A DNA stretch of 64,000 bases from Streptantibioticus cattleyicolor NRRL 8057 = DSM 46488 (GCF_000240165.1 NC_017586.1:868001-932000); one strand, 5' to 3'. Counted from the stretch's first letter, positions 51,179-58,382 are shown. Notes: generated by a model not told the origin, from the letters alone. Numbers and translations: made by a program.

Positions 51179-51712
51179 TCAGCCGAGCGTCTTGACCAGC
51201 AGCTCGAACTCCAGGCCCGGGCGCTGCGGCAGCCCGAAGCGCTCGTCGCCGTAGGGGAACGGGGTGGTCCGGCCGGTGCGCCGGTAGCCGCGCCGCTCGT
51301 ACCAGGCGATCAGCTCGTCGCGGACCGAGATCACGGTCATCTGCATCTCGGTGACGCCCCACTCCTCACCCGCGACGCGCTCGGCCTCGGCGAGGACCCG
51401 CCTGCCGAGGCCGCCGCCCTGCCGGGTCGGGGCGACCGCGAACATCCCGAAGTAGGCGTGGCCGTCCCGCCGTTCGAGCTGGCAGCAGGCGACCAGCTCG
51501 CCGTCCTGCTCCACGGCGACGACGCGGCTGCCGTCCTCGCCTATCGCCGCGGCCACGCCCTCGGGGTCGGTGCGCTGCCCGTGGAGGAGGTCGGCCTCGG
51601 TGGTCCACCCGGCCCGGCTGGCGTCCCCGCGGTAGGCCGACTCGACGAGGGCGACGAGGGCCGGCACGTCGGTGGCGGTCGCGGTGCGGAAGACGAGCGT
51701 GGGGACGGACAT
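51179..51712 (-). CDS. GNAT-family N-acetyltransferase
   Basis: A 177-residue GNAT protein. The acetyl-CoA pyrophosphate-binding loop is APTRQGGGLGRRVLAEAE (Q/R-x-x-G-x-G/A type) and the C-terminal VRDELIAWYERRGYRRTG is typical of motif B. Substrate unknown. It is convergent with the ABC ATPase gene, only 9 bases apart. Confidence 0.87.
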   Translation of the reverse strand: MSVPTLVFRTATATDVPALVALVESAYRGDASRAGWTTEADLLHGQRTDPEGVAAAIGEDGSRVVAVEQDGELVACCQLERRDGHAYFGMFAVAPTRQGGGLGRRVLAEAERVAGEEWGVTEMQMTVISVRDELIAWYERRGYRRTGRTTPFPYGDERFGLPQRPGLEFELLVKTLG

Positions 51713-51783
51713 GCGGCGGGGATCCTCTCGGTGGCGCGGGTGGCGGACACCGGCAGGGTAACGCGGCGCGTATCGTCCGGCCC

Positions 51784-52170
51784 ATGGTGAACGTACTCAG
51801 CAGCCGCGTCCTGCTGCGCCCCACCGACCTGGCACGTTCCCGGGCCTTCTACCGCGACGATCTGGGCCTCGCGATCTACCGGGAGTTCGGGCCGCACGAG
51901 GAGCGCGGCACCGTCTTCTTCCTCGGCGGCGGCTTCCTGGAGGTCTCCGGCCACTCCCCCACGCCGCCCGCCCCCGGCCTCGAACTGTGGCTCCAGGTGC
52001 CGGACCTCGCCGCCGCCCACGCCCGGCTCACCGAGCGCGGGGTGCCGGTGGTGCGCGAGCCGCGCCGGGAGCCGTGGGGGCTGCTGGAGATGTGGATCAG
52101 CGACCCCGACGGCGTGCGGATCGTCCTGGTCGAGGTGCCGGACGACCATCCGATCCGTTACCGTCCGTGA
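51784..52170 (+). CDS. VOC/glyoxalase-fold protein
   Basis: A 128-residue single-chain VOC protein with the paired beta-alpha-beta modules (VLLRPTDLARSRAFYRDDLGL and LLEMWISDPDGVRIVLVEVP; key parts SRAFYRD and DPDGVRI). It may be a glyoxalase, dioxygenase or antibiotic-binding protein. The ATG at 51784 fits a leaderless mRNA, with TATCGT at 51771-51776 seven bases before it. Confidence 0.82.
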   Translation: MVNVLSSRVLLRPTDLARSRAFYRDDLGLAIYREFGPHEERGTVFFLGGGFLEVSGHSPTPPAPGLELWLQVPDLAAAHARLTERGVPVVREPRREPWGLLEMWISDPDGVRIVLVEVPDDHPIRYRP

Positions 52171-52213
52171 TCTCGGACATGCGGTGCCCTCCGCGCCGAC
52201 GTAGCCTGAAGCC

Positions 52214-52465
52214 ATGGACTTCAGCGTCACCGCCGAGGAGGAGGCGCTCGTCTTCCGGCTGGCCGAACTCCTGGACGCCGACACCCGGCCCCGGGAGGCG
52301 GAGCTCATGGACGAGCTGGGCCCCGACATCGCGGAGCAACTCGACGACCTCGACGGGAAGGGATGGGTCGTCGTCCAGCACGCGCTGACCGGCGACCGCA
52401 TGGTCGTCGACCTGACGTCACCGGCCTGGCAGGCGGTCCGGAACCGCCGCGACGCCGGCCGTTAG
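52214..52465 (+). CDS. Small acidic hypothetical protein, 83 aa
   Basis: An 83-residue, strongly acidic protein with no recognised family. Two helices (EEEALVFRLAELLDA, DELGPDIAEQLDDLD) are followed by strands GWVVVQHAL and DRMVVDLTSPAW, a pattern that could be a small winged-helix-like domain. It fits a leaderless mRNA: TAGCCT at 52202-52207 lies 6 bases before the ATG. It ends convergent to, and overlapping by 4 bases, the sigma-operon membrane protein gene. Confidence 0.6.
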   Translation: MDFSVTAEEEALVFRLAELLDADTRPREAELMDELGPDIAEQLDDLDGKGWVVVQHALTGDRMVVDLTSPAWQAVRNRRDAGR

Positions 52466-52872
52466 CGAACGCGGGGCGTCCGGTCCGCCGCCCGGGCGGG
52501 GCCGCCCGTCCCGCGCGGATCGGGCCCCGGCCGCGACGGGACCGCGTCCGCGGCGGACCGCCGGGCCTCCGGCGTCCCGGTCTCCCGCGGCGTGGACACC
52601 GTCGGGTGGGGCGTGACGCTGCCGATCGGGGCGAGGGGCTGCGGGGCACGGCGGCCATCGGGCGCGGAGAGGCCGACGGCCACGGTGACCGCGGTGGCCA
52701 CGACGGCGAGCGCGCCGGCCGCGGAGAGCGCCGCGCGGCGGCGGCGGATGCGCCGGCCGCCGACGACGGCCGCGTCGACGACTCCGGGCAGCGCGGGCTC
52801 CGGCCGCGCGCGCAGGATCTCCTCGAAGGCGGCGTGCACGGCGGCCTCGTCGGGGTCGTGGCGTTCGTCCAT
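52462..52872 (-). CDS. Small membrane protein downstream of SigE-family sigma gene
   Basis: A 136-residue protein: an acidic N-terminus (DERHDPDEAAVHAAFEEIL), one membrane helix at about 51-72 after RRIRRRR, then a Pro/Thr/Arg-rich extracytoplasmic tail. It starts 8 bases after the sigma stop codon, so it is in the same operon. The layout is common after Streptomyces SigE-family sigma genes and may modulate the sigma factor, but it lacks the zinc anti-sigma motif. In the current sequence the frameshifted sigma frame reads straight into it. Confidence 0.6.
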   Translation of the reverse strand: MDERHDPDEAAVHAAFEEILRARPEPALPGVVDAAVVGGRRIRRRRAALSAAGALAVVATAVTVAVGLSAPDGRRAPQPLAPIGSVTPHPTVSTPRETGTPEARRSAADAVPSRPGPDPRGTGGPARAADRTPRVR

Positions 52873-52880
52873 ACCCGGCC

Positions 52881-53391
52881 TCACCTCCCGGTCCGTTCGC
52901 CCGCCAGGCGTTCGACGATCTCGCGCAGCCGGGCGAGCCCGCGGGCGCTCTGGCTCTTGACCGTGCCCGGGGTCACCTGGAGCGCCTGCGCGGTCTGCTC
53001 GACCGTCCGGTTCTCCCAGAACCGCAGTACGAGCACGGCCCGGTAGCGGGGCGGCAGCTTCAGCAGGGCCTCGTGCATCATCAGTCGCAACTCCGGGGTG
53101 GCCGACACGGTAGCGGGCAGATCGGGTGGCTCGCCCACCGGCTCCTCCCGCCAGCCCCCCCTTGCGCCGCTGGTCGATGAAGGTGCGGGTGAGGATGGTG
53201 TGCGCGTAGGCGTCCACGTTGCCGTCGCGGCTGACCCGTCCCCAGGCCGCGTAGAGCTTCATCAACGCGGTCTGGGTCAGGTCCTGCGCCTGGTGCCAGT
53301 CCCCGCACAGCAGGTAGGCGCTGCGTCGGAGCTGTGCCTGCCGTGCCTCGGCGAATTCCCGGAACTGCCGCTCCCGGACCGCTTCCCTCAC
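52881..53391 (-). pseudogene. SigE-family RNA polymerase sigma factor, frameshifted at a G7 tract
   Basis: Sigma region 2 is in one frame from the GTG at 53391: REFAEARQAQLRRSAYLLCGD, AQDLTQTALMKLYAAW and AYAHTILTRTFIDQRR. Sigma region 4 is in another frame down to the stop at 52881: LKLPPRYRAVLVLRFWENRTV, then TAQALQVTPGTVKSQSARGL. The switch falls at a run of seven C on the plus strand (53155-53161). With six, the protein would read RRKGGWREEPVGEPPDLPA and be about 169 residues, the normal SigE-family length. This may be a real mutation, a phase-variable tract or a sequencing error. The gene has its own promoter inside the inverted repeat described separately. Confidence 0.8.
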
Positions 53392-53432
53392 TTCCGACCA
53401 ACCCTCCGCTCGCGCGCCTCCCCGCGCAGATA

Positions 53433-53525
53433 CATACGGAGGGCGGGCCCCGCGGGGTTGCACGGCGCGGCACGGAGATTTTTCCCGCCGCGCCGTGCAA
53501 CCCCGGCCGTGCCCGTTTCCGTACG
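53433..53525. promoter_or_regulatory. Divergent matched promoters of the sigma operon and secreted-protein gene
   Basis: Plus strand: GCAACC at 53497-53502, 17-base spacer, CGTACG at 53520-53525, upstream of the secreted-protein gene. Minus strand: GCAACC at 53461-53456, 17-base spacer, CGTATG at 53438-53433, upstream of the sigma gene. Equal -35 and near-equal -10 elements at the same spacing suggest that both are read by the same ECF-like sigma factor, most simply the SigE-family protein encoded here (autoregulation). Confidence 0.6.
53453..53505. repeat. Perfect 19-bp inverted repeat
   Basis: Positions 53453-53471 and 53487-53505 are perfect reverse complements separated by 15 bases. Each arm contains GTGCAACCCCG, the -35 region of one of the two divergent promoters. 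The repeat could also fold as a strong hairpin if transcribed. Confidence 0.9.
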
Positions 53526-53588
53526 TCTCTCACACCAGGGCAACCGCCCGTGACGCGGCGGCCCGTGATCCGAGACAGAGGAAGAGCG

Positions 53589-53918
53589 TTGTCGAAGCAC
53601 CGCAAGATCACCCAGAACCGCCGCATGATGTACAGCCTGGCCGCCGGAGCGGCGCTGGTCGCCGCGGGTACCGGCGGCGTCGCCAGCGCCGCGACCCCCA
53701 CCCCGGTGCCGGCCCACCAGGCCCACGCGGCCACCCCGGTCCCGGTCCCGGCGCACCACGCCGACGCCGCGACCCCGGTGCCGGTCCACCGTGCCGAGGC
53801 CGCGACCTCGGTGCACCACACCGAGCCGGCGGCCCACGCTCGCCACGCCCACGTGGAGAACGCCGCCCACCCCATCTCCGAACTGAGCGCCGCTGAGCGG
53901 GCGAACGCGGTGGGCTGA
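53589..53918 (+). CDS. Small secreted Pro/Ala/His-rich protein
   Basis: A 109-residue secreted protein. After a basic N-terminus (KHRKITQNRR) comes a hydrophobic segment and a likely cleavage site in GGVASAA-TP near residue 35. The mature part consists of imperfect repeats of about 14-17 residues such as HQAHAATPVPVPAHHADAAT (key unit AATPVPV-H), rich in His, which could bind metal. It ends with HPISELSAAERANAVG. Only a TTG start at 53589 fits, preceded by GAGGAAGAGCG. Its promoter matches that of the divergent sigma gene. Confidence 0.65.
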   Translation: MSKHRKITQNRRMMYSLAAGAALVAAGTGGVASAATPTPVPAHQAHAATPVPVPAHHADAATPVPVHRAEAATSVHHTEPAAHARHAHVENAAHPISELSAAERANAVG

Positions 53919-53978
53919 TCCACCGAGGCGCACACCGGGGCGTGCGCCGCCTCCGTCGCGGCGTCAGCCGTGGAACGG

Positions 53979-54013
53979 CCCTCGGGCCACGCCGCCGTGG
54001 CGTGGCCCGAGGG
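53979..54013. terminator. Perfect 15-bp hairpin
   Basis: CCCTCGGGCCACGCC at 53979-53993 pairs perfectly with GGCGTGGCCCGAGGG at 53999-54013 around a 5-base loop, between the secreted-protein gene and the converging 61-aa gene. Confidence 0.8.
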
Positions 54014-54022
54014 CGGGGCGGC

Positions 54023-54208
54023 TCACGCCTCGGTGCCGTTGAGCGCCCGCACGCACGCCTCGGCCTCCTCCTCGCTGCCGAAGAAGGCGGCGCGGGCGCG
54101 ACCGTCACCGGTGTCGATGTTGGCCAGGTGGCCGTCGGTGCCGACGACGTACCAACCGCGCTTGTCGCAGTGGCGGGCCTCGTACTCCAGGTAGCGCCGT
54201 CGGCTCAT
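54023..54208 (-). CDS. Small hypothetical protein, 61 aa, coupled to a zinc-ribbon peptide
   Basis: A 61-residue protein with no recognised family. It opens MSRRRYLEYEARHCDKRGWYVVGTDGH (key part CDKRGWYVVGTDG), then IDTGDGRARAAFFGSEEEAEACVRALN, suggesting a small beta-beta-alpha domain. The ATG at 54208 overlaps the stop codon of the 28-aa peptide gene in an ATGA, so both are probably translated from one mRNA. A terminator hairpin lies 10 bases beyond its end. Confidence 0.6.
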   Translation of the reverse strand: MSRRRYLEYEARHCDKRGWYVVGTDGHLANIDTGDGRARAAFFGSEEEAEACVRALNGTEA

Positions 54209-54291
54209 TTCGGCTCCAGTCGTCCGCAGTTGAAGCACTGCCACATGGAGCCGTTGAGCTGCATCGGCTGCCCGCAGGCGGGACAGGGCAT
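54205..54291 (-). CDS. 28-residue zinc-ribbon microprotein
   Basis: A very short gene: MPCPACGQPMQLNG followed by SMWQCFNCGRLEPK. Two CxxC knuckles (C3-P-A-C6 and C19-F-N-C22), each with a following glycine, form a complete minimal zinc ribbon. The ATG at 54291 is preceded by a strong GGGAGGAGAAGCC ribosome site, and its stop overlaps the next start in ATGA. That coupling and the motif make chance unlikely. It may fold around one zinc ion and work with the 61-aa protein; function unknown. Confidence 0.65.
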   Translation of the reverse strand: MPCPACGQPMQLNGSMWQCFNCGRLEPK

Positions 54292-54369
54292 GGCTTCTCC
54301 TCCCGGTCGTCACCAGGGTGACACGAACCGGTTACCCACGGTGGCGGAACGTTCTGTTCCGGCCGGGGG

Positions 54370-54984
54370 TCACCCGGTGGTGGAGGCGGCCGGGATGATG
54401 CGTTCGATGTGGTAGTCGAGGGTGGCCATGACGTCCTCCATCGTCCGGCGCCCCTGGACGACGTCCATGCCCAGGCCGACGACGCCGGAGACAAGGATGT
54501 CGGCCTCGCGCCCGGCGTCGAGGCGGCCGGGGGCGTCGCCGGCGCGCTGGGCGTCGCGGATCACCCCGGCGACGAACTCCTCCAGTTCGCCGGGTTCGCC
54601 GAGGAAGACCTCGGCCAGCTCCGGGTCCTCCACGGATCTGACGAAGTAGGCGAGGTGCACCAGGAGGGCGGTGCGCCGCTCCTCGTCCAGCGGGAGCATC
54701 TCCTCCAGCACCGCGCGCAGGATCTCCCGCGGCGTCGGCGTCCGCGCGTCGCCCAGCAGCCGCCTGCGGGCCCGCTCGCCGCTGACCTCGTGCAGATGGC
54801 GCAGGGCGAAGAGCAGCATCTGCTGCTTGGCCGTGAAGTAGTACTGCACCAGGCGCATCGAGAACCCGGCCTCCGCGGCGACCTGCCGCAACGTGACCGA
54901 TTCCAGTCCGCTGCGCGCCGCGATCCGCCACACCGCCTCGGCGATCTGACGTCGCCGTTCCTCATGATCGACCAGTTTGGGCAC
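54370..54984 (-). CDS. TetR-family transcriptional regulator
   Basis: A 204-residue repressor opening VPKLVDHEERRRQIAEAVW, a very common TetR start in actinobacteria. The helix-turn-helix is VTLRQVAAEAGFSMRLVQYYF (key part AGFSMRLVQYYF) at about 30-50. The ligand domain ends in GLGMDVVQGR-type helices. I chose the GTG at 54984 since GGAAGG lies upstream; an ATG at 55008 is in frame. It is divergent from a small membrane protein gene with a near-perfect 20-base palindrome between. Confidence 0.87.
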   Translation of the reverse strand: MPKLVDHEERRRQIAEAVWRIAARSGLESVTLRQVAAEAGFSMRLVQYYFTAKQQMLLFALRHLHEVSGERARRRLLGDARTPTPREILRAVLEEMLPLDEERRTALLVHLAYFVRSVEDPELAEVFLGEPGELEEFVAGVIRDAQRAGDAPGRLDAGREADILVSGVVGLGMDVVQGRRTMEDVMATLDYHIERIIPAASTTG

Positions 54985-55041
54985 CCGCCAAGCCTTCCAT
55001 GCCGCCACCAGGGGACCGTGCGGGAAGGGTCCCGTTCGGGT

Positions 55042-55061
55042 TATGGTGCGATCGCATCATA
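55042..55061. promoter_or_regulatory. 20-base TetR operator palindrome
   Basis: TATGGTGCGATCGCATCATA is a palindrome apart from one symmetric pair of mismatches around a GCGATCGC centre. It lies between the TetR gene start (54984) and the small membrane protein start (55103) and is the evident operator. Confidence 0.72.
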
Positions 55062-55102
55062 AAAACGCGGGCGAGCCGCGTCGACCTACGGGGAGGACGA
55101 CC

Positions 55103-55348
55103 ATGACGGACGACGGGACCGGGAAGAAGGGGTCGGGGACGGGGAAGAAGGCGGGCGCCGTCGAGGTCGTCGGCTGGGTGGTGACGGTCCAGGGGTTCGG
55201 CTCCGCGCTCACCGAGGCGGTCTGGCACCACAGCTTCGGCGTGACCGGCCTCATCTCCCATGTGTGGCGCACCCCTTGGTGGGCCGGGCTGCTGGTGGGA
55301 TGCGTGGGCGTGGCGCTGGTGGTGGCGGGCCGGAGGCGGACGGCCTGA
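55103..55348 (+). CDS. Small membrane protein, 81 aa, divergent from TetR gene
   Basis: An 81-residue protein: a Lys/Gly-rich N-terminus (GKKGSGTGKKAGA), a first hydrophobic stretch at about 22-35 (VVGWVVTVQGFGSALTEAVW), then a membrane helix near 58-75 (WWAGLLVGCVGVALVVAG) and a basic end. Conserved-looking W and H residues (EAVWHHSFG) stand between. The ATG at 55103 follows GGGGAGGACG. Regulation by the divergent TetR protein is likely. No family recognised. Confidence 0.65.
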   Translation: MTDDGTGKKGSGTGKKAGAVEVVGWVVTVQGFGSALTEAVWHHSFGVTGLISHVWRTPWWAGLLVGCVGVALVVAGRRRTA

Positions 55349-55546
55349 GGCGGGCGGCGGGGGGACGGTGCCGTGCGGGCGGGCGTCGGCGCGCGGAGGT
55401 GCGGGGCGCGGGGCCGGCGGGGTGCGGCGGTCGAGGGCGCGGGCGGTTCGCGCGTGCGCCGCTCGTACACCCGTGCGCCAGCGTGCGCCCCGAACGGGGC
55501 GGGAAGGTCCCTTCCGGGTGCGGCGGGTGCCGTACGGGGAGGCGAC

Positions 55547-56107
55547 ATGCACGGACCGCTGCTCGTCAGCTGGCTGGTGGTGGCGATCGGGGCGGCCACC
55601 GGCGCGTTCTGCCTGCTGCGTCCGGCGTCGCGGCCCGGGTGTGCCGTACGCGCCGAGGGGCTGATGGGTCTCGGCATGGGGGTCATGGCCGTCCCCGGCT
55701 CGGTGCTCGACCAACGCCCGTGGGGGCCGCCGGTGCTGGCGGTGGCGTTCGGGGCGGCCGGGCTCCACGCGCTCGCGGTGGCCCGGCGCGCCCCGAGCCA
55801 CCTGCACCACGTCGTCGGCGCCGGCGCCATGGTCTACATGGCCCTGGCGATGGCCGGCGCCCCGCACCCCATGACCGGCCCGATGGCGGGCATGACCCAC
55901 GGTATGGCCGGGGTGCCGTGGCTCACCGCGCTGCTCCTCGGCTACTTCGCCGGCTACGCGATATGGACCGGCCTGCGCATCCTGCCCCCCGTGGCCCCCG
56001 TCCCGGCCACCGTCACCGGCCCGCCCCTGCTGCGCACCCCCGGGCTGGCGACGGCGTGCCGGACGTCGATGGCGCTGGCGATGGTCGCGATGTTGCTGAC
56101 GATGTAG
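55547..56107 (+). CDS. DUF5134-like membrane protein
   Basis: A 186-residue protein with about five membrane helices, resembling DUF5134: HGPLLVSWLVVAIGAATGAFCLLR, then HHVVGAGAMVYMALAMAG and a Met/His-rich loop (HPMTGPMAGMTHGMAG) that could bind copper. The ATG at 55547 follows GGGGAGGCGAC. It is followed 85 bases later by an M56 peptidase gene on the same strand, a frequent pairing in Streptomyces. Confidence 0.7.
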   Translation: MHGPLLVSWLVVAIGAATGAFCLLRPASRPGCAVRAEGLMGLGMGVMAVPGSVLDQRPWGPPVLAVAFGAAGLHALAVARRAPSHLHHVVGAGAMVYMALAMAGAPHPMTGPMAGMTHGMAGVPWLTALLLGYFAGYAIWTGLRILPPVAPVPATVTGPPLLRTPGLATACRTSMALAMVAMLLTM

Positions 56108-56192
56108 GGCCGCCGGGCGGGCCCACGTGGTGTGCGTCACCTTCGCACGGGGGGCGTACCCATCGGTAGCCGGGGCGCCTAGTCTGAGCGCC

Positions 56193-57137
56193 ATGACGGT
56201 CCCGTTGGTGCTGCTCCTGATCGGCGCGCTGACCGCGGCGACGGCGCCCCGTCTGTTGTCCCGGGCGACGTGGCCGGACCGGGAGCCGGTACTGGCGTTG
56301 TGGGTGTGGCAATGCGTGGTCGCCGCCGTCCTGTTGTGCTGTGCGCTGGCGATGGCGTTGTGCGCCTCGGCGGCGTGGACCGCGGTGCGCTGGCATCTGT
56401 TCGCGCCGGCCCCGCGTGGTGTGGTGGAGGCCTACGCGCTGACCGCCTACGGTCCGTGGGCCAAGGTGGTGGCCGCGGTGCTGTTCGGCGGCGGTGCCTG
56501 GACGGTGGCGATGCTCACCCGCGAGGTGCGGGCCGCCCGGGCCGAACGCCGGCGGCGGCGTGGCGAACTGCGCGGCCGGGCGCCGCTGCTCCCCGGTGAG
56601 GGCGGGCACGCCGAGTCCGGGCACCGGCTGGTGATCCTGGAGGGCGAGCGCCCCGACGCGTGGTGGCTGCCGGGTCCGCGGCCCCGGCTGGTGGTCACCA
56701 CGGCGGCGCTGCGCCGGTTGGACGGGCGGCAGTTGGACGCCCTGCTGGCGCACGAGCAGGGGCACGCCCGGGCCCGGCACGACTGGCTGCGGCACTGCGC
56801 CCACGCGCTGGCGGCCGGCTTCCCGCAGGTGCCGGTCTTCGCCGGGTTCGCGGGCCAGGTGCACCGGCTGGTGGAGCTGGCGGCCGACGACGCCGCCTCC
56901 CGCCGCTTCGGCCGGCTGACCACCGCGCTCGCCCTCGTCGGCCTCAACGAGGACCGCGGGGTCTTCGGCCCGTGCCCGACCGCGCTGGCCCAACTGCCGG
57001 GCCGCGTCGACCGGTTGCTGGACCCTGCGCCCCGGCTGCCCCGGGCGCACCGGATCCGGGTGTCGGCGCTGGCGCTGCTGCTTCCGGCGGTGCCGCTGCT
57101 GGTGACCGTCTCGCCGGCGTTGCGCGCGTTGTCGTAG
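56193..57137 (+). CDS. M56-family (BlaR1-like) membrane metallopeptidase
   Basis: A 314-residue protein with membrane helices at the N-terminus (about 2-20, 35-60, 85-105) and C-terminus. The gluzincin motif HEQGH is in LLAHEQGHARARHDWL near 185-200, with a downstream ELAADDAA that supplies the third ligand. In BlaR1/MecR1 systems such peptidases act with a BlaI repressor; none is adjacent here. It fits a leaderless start: TAGTCT at 56180-56185 lies 7 bases before the ATG. Confidence 0.85.
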   Translation: MTVPLVLLLIGALTAATAPRLLSRATWPDREPVLALWVWQCVVAAVLLCCALAMALCASAAWTAVRWHLFAPAPRGVVEAYALTAYGPWAKVVAAVLFGGGAWTVAMLTREVRAARAERRRRRGELRGRAPLLPGEGGHAESGHRLVILEGERPDAWWLPGPRPRLVVTTAALRRLDGRQLDALLAHEQGHARARHDWLRHCAHALAAGFPQVPVFAGFAGQVHRLVELAADDAASRRFGRLTTALALVGLNEDRGVFGPCPTALAQLPGRVDRLLDPAPRLPRAHRIRVSALALLLPAVPLLVTVSPALRALS

Positions 57138-57180
57138 GTGACGGTGGTCCGGCCGGCCGCCTGCCGTAAGCTCGGCGGCC

Positions 57181-57882
57181 ATGCCGACCGACGTCCCCGT
57201 ATCCGGCCCCGGCCCGGACCGCGCCGCCCGGGCGCGTTGTCTGCGCTGGACGGCCGGGCTCGCCGCGCTCTTCGCCGTACTCCTGGTCACCGTGGTCACC
57301 GTGGGCGGGCGCACCGTCCCGTTGCCGCCCGACGCCACCGTGGATTCCGCGCTGCACACCGCCGCCCTCGGGCATCCGGGGTGGACCCGGCTCGCCCTCG
57401 TCCTCACCGACTGGGTGTGGGGGCCGACCACGATGCGGGCGCTGACCGTGGTCGCCGCCGGCGTGTGCTGGCTGACCGGGCGGCGCCGCCAGGCGTACTG
57501 GGCGGTGACCGCGGCGGTGCTCGGCTGGACGGTGGAGACCGCGGTCAAGGCGGCGGTGGACCGGGCCCGGCCGCACTGGCCGCACCCGGTCGACACGGCC
57601 ACCGGCGCCGCCTTCCCCTCCGGTCACGCGCTGGCCGCCACCACCGCGTGCCTGACGTTGTCGTGGCTGCTGCGTCTGTCGGGGCGGCGCGGGCGATGGT
57701 GGGCGCTCGCCGTGGTGGTGGGCGCCGGATCCGTGGCCGGCGTCGGCGTCACCCGGGTCTACCTGGGCGTGCACTGGCCCTCCGACGTGATCGGCGGCTG
57801 GCTGGCCGGGGCCGCCGTGGTCACCGCGACCGCGGCGTTCTGCGCACCCTGGCGGCGCGACGGCACACCGCACGGCCGCTGA
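57181..57882 (+). CDS. PAP2-family phosphatase
   Basis: A 233-residue membrane phosphatase with five to six helices and the three catalytic motifs: K-x6-RP in KAAVDRARP, PSGH in FPSGHALA and R-x5-H-x3-D in TRVYLGVHWPSDV, with Thr instead of Ser before the arginine. It probably dephosphorylates a lipid such as phosphatidate or undecaprenyl diphosphate at the outer membrane face. TAAGCT at 57167-57172, 8 bases before the ATG, suggests a leaderless mRNA. Confidence 0.88.
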   Translation: MPTDVPVSGPGPDRAARARCLRWTAGLAALFAVLLVTVVTVGGRTVPLPPDATVDSALHTAALGHPGWTRLALVLTDWVWGPTTMRALTVVAAGVCWLTGRRRQAYWAVTAAVLGWTVETAVKAAVDRARPHWPHPVDTATGAAFPSGHALAATTACLTLSWLLRLSGRRGRWWALAVVVGAGSVAGVGVTRVYLGVHWPSDVIGGWLAGAAVVTATAAFCAPWRRDGTPHGR

Positions 57883-57998
57883 CCATCCCCCGGCCGGGGA
57901 CGGGTCAGCGCACCGCCGTCCGCTCGTTCACCGTTTCCGGCGAATTCGGGAGAACGTACAGGCGCGGCCTCCACCCTGGGGCGTACCCTGCCGGTGCG

Positions 57999-58334
57999 AT
58001 GACCGACTTTGCTGACGAGGCCCGCTCACGCGCCGCCCATCTGCTGCGGATGGCCAACACCACGGACGAGCGGATCCGCACGCAGATCATCGACTACGTG
58101 GACAGCACCCCGGAGCCTCCCCCGATGGGCCCGTACGGGATCGAGACCACCGGTTGTCCGCGCTGCCGGCGCACCATGTGGCGTCAGCAGGACCCGCGTG
58201 GGCCGCTGTGGGTCTGCGCCTCCTGCGGGTGTGTCACCGCTGAGCCGCAGGCGGCGGGCGATGCGGGCTCCGACGGCACCGCGCCGCCGTCCGCGCTGCG
58301 CCACGACGTTCCGGTGGCCGGCGGCCACGGCTGA
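57999..58334 (+). CDS. Small zinc-ribbon hypothetical protein
   Basis: A 111-residue protein. The N-terminal helix (DEARSRAAHLLRMANTTDERIRTQIIDYVD) leads to a zinc ribbon with C53-PR-C56 and C73-AS-C76 (TGCPRCRRTMW, WVCASCGCVT) and a disordered tail. No family name recognised. It may bind a nucleic acid or a protein partner. It starts 117 bases after the PAP2 gene with little sign of a ribosome site (TACCCT lies about 10 bases upstream), so it may be leaderless. Confidence 0.6.
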   Translation: MTDFADEARSRAAHLLRMANTTDERIRTQIIDYVDSTPEPPPMGPYGIETTGCPRCRRTMWRQQDPRGPLWVCASCGCVTAEPQAAGDAGSDGTAPPSALRHDVPVAGGHG

Positions 58335-58382
58335 CCGCGCGGTGACCGTGGCGCACGGCCACGGCTCGTGGACCATGGAGTC

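Noticed and set aside
53155-53161. Programmed -1 frameshifting at the sigma G7 tract
   Set aside because: G7 could allow slippage, but no stimulatory structure is evident and related sigma genes are single-frame; mutation, phase variation or sequencing error are simpler.
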